This document shows positions 5,735 through 10,448 of a stretch of 10,448 nucleotides of DNA, one piece after another. The translations under genes and the position numbers were made by a program. The DNA lies in assembly GCA_016297415.1 (NCBI GenBank), contig JAEDGQ010000072.1:1-10448 (forward strand), read 5' to 3'. Each line of letters begins with the position of its first letter. Position 1 is the stretch's first letter. A model generated the notes under the pieces. It searched no databases and had not been told where the DNA came from. It worked only from the letters and a program-made list of their open reading frames with translations. The stretch comes from Treponema sp. GTDB taxonomy: Bacteria; Spirochaetota; Spirochaetia; Treponematales; Treponemataceae.

Positions 5735-8281
5735 ATGAATAAAAAAATTCTAGCCCTTGCTGCACTTGTTATAGCTGCAGGAACAGTTCTTTTTGCTCAG
5801 AGTAACGAAGACAAGCGTTTTGCCCTTGTAATCGGAAACCAGTCATACAAGGAAAGTCCTCTTTCAAATCCTGTAGCTGATGCAAAACTTATTGCAGAAA
5901 GACTTGGTGAAAGCGGTTTTGATGTTACATGTGCTACAGAACTTACTCAGTCGGGAATGGCAGAAGTAATTGGTTCTTATGCAGCAAAAGTAAATGAAGC
6001 AGGAACAAATACAATTTCTTTCTTTTATTATTCAGGTCATGGTGTTCAGATTAATGGAAAGAACTACATGGTTCCAATTGATGACGAAAAAATTACAAAT
6101 GAATCTCTGGCTATGGCAAAATGTTTTGCAATTGATCAGGTAATTGAATTTGTAAATTCAAAAACTCAGGTAATTGTTCTTGATGCCTGCCGTAATAATC
6201 CTTTTAAGCAGACTAAACAGGTTTTTACAAAAGGTTTGACCCAGATTGCTACACCAAAAAAAGTAACAAACTTTCTGACCTTGTTCTCTACTCAGGCTGG
6301 ACAGACTGCTGATGACGGTTCGGGTCGTAATTCTCTTTTTACAGAATGTCTTGCTCAGAGAATGACAGAAATGAATACACAGATTCTGACTGTATTTAAT
6401 GAAGTTGCTGATGATGTAAAAACAAAAACAAACGGAAGACAGACACCTCTTGTAAGCGGTACTTCCGTAAAGTTTGAACTGATGAATGCAAAAATTGCCG
6501 AAATGAGAACAAAGGCACTTAAAGCTCAGCTTAAGGCACTTGAATCATCTTCTGCATCAAAGAGTTCAACTGCATATACAACAGAAAAAAATATTCTTGA
6601 TACAAACCTTAAGATTATGCAGGAAAGAAAAACTGCTTCTGAAAAAGATGCAAAAGAAAAAGCTGAAAAGGCAAAGAAAGAAGCTGAACTGATGGCAAAA
6701 AACAAAAAAGAAATGGAACGCCTTCAGAAAGAAGCTGATGAACAGAAAAAAGCATTTCAGCAGCAGAAAGCAAAACAGAAAAGTTCAGGCAGTTTAATAA
6801 GCGAAATTGAAGACAACAAACAGCGTATTCAAAAGATTCGTGTTGATGCAGCAGAAAAAATTTATGCTGCATACAAGACAATTAATAAGGACACAGAATC
6901 TAAAATTGATGCCGTAAATAATACACCGTTAAAATCCACAGAAAAAGATTCTAAAGGAAAGATTACTTCTGCGGCAAAAAAAGCCCGGGAAGCTCAGATC
7001 AAGCTGATTAAAGAAGAAGGTGCTGCAGAAAAGAAAAAGGTATTTGAACGTTATTATGATGCAATCAAAGTAGAAGAAAAACAAAGACTTGATTTCCTTA
7101 ATAAGGATTTGGATACCCTTAAAACAGCTTCATATACTGCAAGTTCAATCGTTATTGGAAAAACAAGGGAAGTAGACTGGAAAATCAGCAATTATGATGG
7201 TGAACATAACAAGTGGAAGGTAAATTTAAGCTCAAATCTGTTTGAAAAGCCATGGCTCTTTAATACAGATCTTGATTTAACATACGAATCTTTCTGTAAA
7301 AATGTTCTTGAACAGAAATACATTTCTCCGGATAAGATGACTCCTGCACAGCTTGATGATTACGATGAGAAAGTAACAATTTATCAGACAACATTCCAAG
7401 GAAATAAAGATTCCCTTCTCTGTGAAGTTGATTATAAAATCGTACCTGTAACAAGAAAAAATTCTACTTACAAAATCTCTACATCAACAGCCAGAGTTAA
7501 ACTTATGAAAGATACAGAACCTGTTCTGGCTACAAAGTCATACTCTCAATCAAACGAAATTGTCTGGGATACAGTTACTGTACTTAAGTCTGTAGATCAG
7601 ATTATAGCTGAATACGAAAGAGAAGACATTGCAGCAGCACAGGAAGCTGAAAAAATCCGAAAACAGCAAGAAAAAGAATCTGCTGAGGCTGCAAAAAAAG
7701 CAGCTAAAGAGGCAGAAAGAAAGGGAAAGTCTTCTTCGGCAGTTCCTGCTCCGGCAGAACCTTCTTATAACCGCGGAAGTTCAATTGACTTTGACAGTAT
7801 GCTGGGAGATACTCAGATTCCTATTTCTGGAATTGAAGCATCCCTCAATTTCTGCGATGGACTTGGATTTGAAACTTCATACGCATTCCCTGTACTGAAT
7901 AATTTCTTTGTGGGACCTTATCTCAGTATCAGACAGAGTAAAGAAAACATATATACAGCTCCAGACCATAAAGAAAATAAATCTGTTACATTTGTGGGAC
8001 TTGGTGGATTAGCAGGTGCCTGCTGGACATTTGATGTTGGACCTGGAATCCTCGATCCTTATGCTGCAGTTTCCCTTGGTTTTACAAATGGAAAAAAAGA
8101 TTACAATGGAGATTCTAAGGTTTTTACAGATTTCGGAATGCATTTTGGGGCAGCATATATAATTGATAATGCCTGGGGTATTCATGCAGATCTTGGATTT
8201 AATACTCCTGGAGTTAAAAAATTTAATATTAATATAGGCGGTATTCTTACAGCTGATTTTGTAAAAGAGTTATGGAACTAA
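5735..8281 (+). CDS. caspase-family (peptidase C14) protease with coiled coil and outer-membrane barrel-like C-terminus
   Basis: This 848-residue exported protein is a predicted cysteine protease of clan CD. A signal peptide (about 1-21, cleavage near LFA-QS) precedes the caspase domain (about 27-250). That domain has KRFALVIGNQSY, the His motif YYSGHGVQ (H102) and the Cys motif VLDACRNNPF (C152; codon TGC at 6188-6190), so the dyad is intact. A Lys/Glu/Ala-rich coiled coil spans about 250-465. It contains EKDSKGKITSAA (403-414), matched in gene 4. Residues about 466-620 are the beta domain with NYDGEHNKWKVNL. A second charged helix (about 622-663) and a Ser/Pro/Ala linker lead to a strand-rich C-terminus (about 697-848) that looks like a small barrel, though it ends KELWN, less typical of barrel signals. 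AAAGGAG (5718-5724) precedes the start, 21 nt after gene 4. Cleavage specificity and substrates cannot be read from the sequence. Prokaryotic relatives often cleave after Arg/Lys or Asp. Confidence 0.87.
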   Translation: MNKKILALAALVIAAGTVLFAQSNEDKRFALVIGNQSYKESPLSNPVADAKLIAERLGESGFDVTCATELTQSGMAEVIGSYAAKVNEAGTNTISFFYYSGHGVQINGKNYMVPIDDEKITNESLAMAKCFAIDQVIEFVNSKTQVIVLDACRNNPFKQTKQVFTKGLTQIATPKKVTNFLTLFSTQAGQTADDGSGRNSLFTECLAQRMTEMNTQILTVFNEVADDVKTKTNGRQTPLVSGTSVKFELMNAKIAEMRTKALKAQLKALESSSASKSSTAYTTEKNILDTNLKIMQERKTASEKDAKEKAEKAKKEAELMAKNKKEMERLQKEADEQKKAFQQQKAKQKSSGSLISEIEDNKQRIQKIRVDAAEKIYAAYKTINKDTESKIDAVNNTPLKSTEKDSKGKITSAAKKAREAQIKLIKEEGAAEKKKVFERYYDAIKVEEKQRLDFLNKDLDTLKTASYTASSIVIGKTREVDWKISNYDGEHNKWKVNLSSNLFEKPWLFNTDLDLTYESFCKNVLEQKYISPDKMTPAQLDDYDEKVTIYQTTFQGNKDSLLCEVDYKIVPVTRKNSTYKISTSTARVKLMKDTEPVLATKSYSQSNEIVWDTVTVLKSVDQIIAEYEREDIAAAQEAEKIRKQQEKESAEAAKKAAKEAERKGKSSSAVPAPAEPSYNRGSSIDFDSMLGDTQIPISGIEASLNFCDGLGFETSYAFPVLNNFFVGPYLSIRQSKENIYTAPDHKENKSVTFVGLGGLAGACWTFDVGPGILDPYAAVSLGFTNGKKDYNGDSKVFTDFGMHFGAAYIIDNAWGIHADLGFNTPGVKKFNINIGGILTADFVKELWN

Positions 8282-8304
8282 AAAAAAGGCACTGATAATC
8301 GAAT

Positions 8305-8332
8305 GAGGCCACTGAAAAAGGTCTCCAATTTT
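8305..8332 (+). terminator. weak intrinsic terminator candidate after gene 5
   Basis: GAGGCC (8305-8310) can pair with GGTCTC (8320-8325), six pairs with one G.U, around a 9-nt loop. CAATTTT follows. The T-tract is short and interrupted. AGGCCT at 8333-8338 offers AGGCC (8306-8310) a competing 5-bp pairing. It is the best candidate for ending the operon transcript, but weaker than the terminator after gene 1. Confidence 0.4.
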
Positions 8333-8353
8333 AGGCCTGAAAAAAAAAGCCAG

Positions 8354-8387
8354 ATTTTTGCATGCTTCCGGATGACTGTGCAAAAAT
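8354..8387. repeat. 9-bp perfect inverted repeat
   Basis: ATTTTTGCA (8354-8362) and TGCAAAAAT (8379-8387) are exact inverted copies around 16 nt. No T-tract follows on the + strand. On the minus strand a T-run does follow after a few bases (complement of the A-run 8339-8348), so as a terminator it would fit minus-strand transcription better. A protein-binding dyad is also possible. Confidence 0.4.
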
Positions 8388-8423
8388 AAGGGAAATTTTA
8401 ATAAATTTAAGCATTATTTTATC

Positions 8424-8452
8424 TGTTTTTATTTGGAAATCCCACTTAAAAT
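8424..8452 (+). promoter_or_regulatory. possible promoter for leader copy B and gene 6
   Basis: TAAAAT (8447-8452) could be a -10 box, with TGTTTT (8424-8429) as a poor -35 at 17-nt spacing. It lies directly before the first 49-bp repeat unit, in the same relative position as the TATAAT before leader copy A. The hexamers are weak and the region is AT-rich, so this rests mainly on position. Confidence 0.3.
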
Positions 8453-8454
8453 GA

Positions 8455-8503
8455 AGATACAGTGCCTCCATGCACTGCCGCTAACGCGGTGTTTTAAAAG
8501 GAG
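8455..8503 (+). repeat. 49-bp direct repeat, unit 1 (orphan leader tail)
   Basis: This unit matches 8574-8622 at 47 of 49 positions, with single differences in the P4 loop (CTCCAT against CTCCCT) and in the A/T run before AAGGAG. It contains both hairpins of the leader tail: CAGTGC/GCACTG (8460-8465 with 8472-8477) and CCGC/GCGG (8478-8481 with 8486-8489, loop TAAC). Its final AAGGAG becomes part of the AGGAGG block that opens leader copy B, so the tail has been duplicated in tandem around the P1-P3 part. Confidence 0.9.
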
Positions 8504-8628
8504 GTGTGATAAAAATTACGTCCTTGTAATTTTTATCACTGCAGAATGCTGCTACGTTGTATCATCATTCTGCAGATACAGTGCCTCCCTGCACTGCCGC
8601 TAACGCGGTGTTTTATAAGGAGAAAAAA
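8500..8628 (+). promoter_or_regulatory. structured leader RNA, copy B (candidate cis-regulatory element)
   Basis: This is the leader of the pectate lyase gene, with the same order of stems as copy A. GGAGG (8500-8504) opens it. P1 is a perfect 14-bp stem, 8506-8519 with 8526-8539, around GTCCTT. P2 pairs CTGCAGAATG (8539-8548) with CATTCTGCAG (8566-8575). P3 is TAC-GTT-GTA (8553-8561). P4 is CAGTGC/GCACTG (8579-8584 with 8591-8596). P5 is CCGC-TAAC-GCGG (8597-8608). AAGGAG (8617-8622) ends 6 nt before the ATG. The bases CCTCC (8584-8588) in and beside the P4 loop are complementary both to the opening GGAGG and, over four bases, to the GGAG of the ribosome binding site. Between the two copies P2 and P3 keep pairing with mostly different bases, which supports selection on RNA structure. 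Confidence 0.6.
8574..8622 (+). repeat. 49-bp direct repeat, unit 2 (tail of leader copy B)
   Basis: This is the second unit of the repeat described at 8455-8503. It supplies P4, P5 and the actual ribosome binding site of gene 6. A diverged version lies before gene 1 at about 222-266, sharing CACTGC, TAAY, GCGGT and the final AAGGAG. Confidence 0.9.
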
Positions 8629-10448
8629 ATGAAAAAATTGAATAAGCTTGCTGCATTTTTTGCAGGCTGTGCTTTGTTCTTGGGAACAGTCAGCTGTTCT
8701 GGTGGTGGAGATGAAGGTGCATCTCCAAATCCCTCTGTTAACAAAAATAAAGACGGAACTGTAACAATTACAATTCAGGAAGGTCAGTACGGTCTTGCAG
8801 GATGTAACGGAGTGCTCAAATCAGGTGATTCCCAGGCAGAAACATCAAGTAACGGAAAATACTATGCAAATTTTCCTTCGGCTGCTGATGGCACAACAAT
8901 TGATCCTTCAAAAGAAACTGCTCAAATTTCCTACATTGTAAACACAGATACAGCCGGTGATTATTTACTTAAAATTCGTTATGCATTTGGTGGAAACTGT
9001 GATTATCTTCGTGATGCAAAGATTTATATCAATGGTGAAGCTTATGACATTCCAGATGCAGAAAATGGTAACTTAAATTTTGACTACACAATTAAAAACT
9101 GGACTGAGTGGAAAGATGCAACTGCCACAATTCCTCTTATTGAAGGCGATAACTCTATCGTTCTTAAAGCTGCAATTGGAGACGAAAGAAAGGTTCCATA
9201 TAAATCAGGCTGGGCAAACTGGGATGGTGCTGCTTCTCCAGGAGAAACTGTTCGTGGTGTCGTTGTTTCTCTTCCAAACATTGACTATATGTCACTTACA
9301 TCTCCAGTAAAAAATCCTGCTGTAAAACTTGCTGCAGGTGCTGCTGACAGTGCTTATTATTCACTTAATGTTGTTTCTGAAAATAAGACTTATGGTACAG
9401 TAAATGCTTCTTATGATTCACTTAAGAGCGGTTCAGAAGTAACAATTACTGCAAATCCTAAAGCAGGTTATAAATTTGACTGCTGGCACGGTTCAATCGG
9501 AAAAAGTGCTTTTGCTTCAAATGAGGCAACTTATAAATTCACTCTTACAGGCGATACAAACCTCAAAGCCCGCTTCATTCCAGAAAATTATGTAAATGAA
9601 GGTCTTTCCGGCTATGCAACTGTTGCAGATGATAACGGCACAACTTACACAGTAACTGGGGGTACAGGGGGAAGTGAAATTACTATCGATTCTCTCGAAG
9701 ACCTGACTGTAACATACAAAGAAAAAATCAAAAATGATGAACCATACATCATTCACGTTGCTGCCCGCATCAGTGCAAAAGAATGGATTGGAACAGAAGC
9801 TTACAACACTGAACTTGCAAAACTCATTGCTGCAGGTCAGACAGAATCTGAAGCTAAGTTTATTCTTGACAACCGCTCAATCACATTTGACTTTGGTGCC
9901 AACAAGACAATCATAGGTGAACCTGGCAAAGATTACGGTTTCCACAACATAAACCCTAAGATTTCTAAATCAAACGTAATCGTTAAATACATTCACTTTG
10001 GTGATGTAATCGGCGACGACTACTTTGGCGGAAGCGGCAACGATGCCCTCTCAATCAAAGGCGGACAGCATATCTGGATTGACCACTGTGAATTCAGCTC
10101 AAGCGTTGAACCAAAAGACGTAAACGGTAATGCAATTAACTTTAATTCTCACAAATTTATTGTAGATCTTGAAGGGGAAAATACTGATGAACAGACAAAA
10201 TGGAAGAAAGACTTCTACGACGGACTTCTGGATGTTTCCGAAACAAGCCGCTTTGTTTCTGTTTCTAACTGTTATTTCCACGATCACTGGAAGGCTTGTC
10301 TTTGTGGCGGCTCAAACGACAAGGCAGAAACACAGCCACAGGGAAGTCAGGTTCGCATGACATTCTACAGAAACTACTTCAAGAACATTCATGCCCGCCA
10401 GCCATTGTTCCGCTTTGGTAAGGCTCACATCTTCTCAAGTTTCTACGA
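8629..10448 (+). CDS. pectate lyase lipoprotein, polysaccharide lyase family 1, 3' end missing
   Basis: This gene runs off the right edge after 606 codons. The product should cleave polygalacturonate by beta-elimination at the cell surface. The N-terminal signal sequence ends TVSC (Cys23), a lipobox, followed by a Gly/Ser/Asp linker. Residues about 43-220 look like a carbohydrate-binding module of the CBM6/CBM35 kind (GDYLLKIRYAF, KIYINGEAYDI, an EWKDATATIPL strand). Residues about 243-317 match a bacterial InlB-like repeat (VTITANPKAGYKFDCWHGSI, then NLKARF). The lyase domain starts near 325 and shows HIWIDHCEF (481-489), YDGLLDV with the likely calcium-binding Asp531 and Asp535, KACLCG, and RQPLFR (590-595), whose first Arg is the expected catalytic base of PL1. 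The beta-helix is not finished at the window end. AAGGAG with 6-nt spacing and the structured leader precede the ATG. The family call is firm; exact substrate range is inferred. Confidence 0.9.
   Translation, partial: MKKLNKLAAFFAGCALFLGTVSCSGGGDEGASPNPSVNKNKDGTVTITIQEGQYGLAGCNGVLKSGDSQAETSSNGKYYANFPSAADGTTIDPSKETAQISYIVNTDTAGDYLLKIRYAFGGNCDYLRDAKIYINGEAYDIPDAENGNLNFDYTIKNWTEWKDATATIPLIEGDNSIVLKAAIGDERKVPYKSGWANWDGAASPGETVRGVVVSLPNIDYMSLTSPVKNPAVKLAAGAADSAYYSLNVVSENKTYGTVNASYDSLKSGSEVTITANPKAGYKFDCWHGSIGKSAFASNEATYKFTLTGDTNLKARFIPENYVNEGLSGYATVADDNGTTYTVTGGTGGSEITIDSLEDLTVTYKEKIKNDEPYIIHVAARISAKEWIGTEAYNTELAKLIAAGQTESEAKFILDNRSITFDFGANKTIIGEPGKDYGFHNINPKISKSNVIVKYIHFGDVIGDDYFGGSGNDALSIKGGQHIWIDHCEFSSSVEPKDVNGNAINFNSHKFIVDLEGENTDEQTKWKKDFYDGLLDVSETSRFVSVSNCYFHDHWKACLCGGSNDKAETQPQGSQVRMTFYRNYFKNIHARQPLFRFGKAHIFSSFY

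Larger units (their letters stand above)
8282..8628 (+). other. intergenic region between the caspase operon and the pectate lyase gene
   Basis: I see no gene on either strand in these 347 nt. The left half (8282-8453) is AT-rich and holds a weak terminator candidate and a 9-bp inverted repeat. The right half (8454-8628) is a duplicated hairpin unit and the second copy of the structured leader. Short readings such as GTG 8506 to TAA 8527-8529 (seven codons) exist but have no usable spacing to a ribosome binding site. Confidence 0.7.

Noticed and set aside
8455..8622. Integron attC sites or a CRISPR array
   Set aside because: There are only two full repeat units with a 70-nt gap. No paired attC core sites, no integrase and no cas genes are present, and the repeats sit directly at ribosome binding sites.

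Overview
The window looks like a piece of a host-associated, carbohydrate-degrading spirochaete chromosome, most likely a Treponema of the gut, rumen or mouth. The base composition is AT-rich. Almost every product is a secreted or envelope protein, the lipobox-like signal peptides are of the relaxed spirochaetal kind, and the last gene encodes a family 1 pectate lyase lipoprotein. The genus is inferred from overall character and no marker gene proves it. All recognised genes are on the + strand.

Layout. Positions 1-271 hold a left-edge intergenic stretch, a perfect TATAAT -10 box (117-122) and a structured leader RNA. Gene 1 (272-973) is a small predicted lipoprotein followed by a strong intrinsic terminator (991-1022). 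A four-gene operon follows: gene 2 (1090-1497), a compact paralogue of gene 1; gene 3 (1509-3026), a secreted protein with an LPP20/FlgP-like N-terminus, a TolB/FlgO-like middle and a DUF4384-like domain; gene 4 (3044-5713); and gene 5 (5735-8281). Genes 4 and 5 encode caspase-family (peptidase C14) proteins that share one unusual layout: signal peptide, caspase domain, long charged coiled coil, conserved beta domain, and C-terminal outer-membrane beta-barrel-like domain. Gene 5 has the His/Cys dyad (H102, C152). Gene 4 keeps the His (H101) but has Ala152 at the Cys position, so the operon pairs a probably active caspase with a pseudocaspase.

A 347-nt intergenic region (8282-8628) holds a weak terminator candidate, a 49-bp direct repeat and a second copy of the structured leader RNA. 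Gene 6 (8629 to the right edge) is a modular pectate lyase lipoprotein cut off by the window end.

Two things deserve most attention. The first is the periplasmic or outer-membrane caspase/pseudocaspase operon with its LPP20/DUF4384 partner. The second is the roughly 120-nt leader carried by both gene 1 and gene 6. Its stems are preserved while their sequences differ, and a pyrimidine-rich loop can pair with the ribosome binding site, so it may be an undescribed cis-regulatory RNA. Domain names come from motif recognition by eye, and no database search was run.
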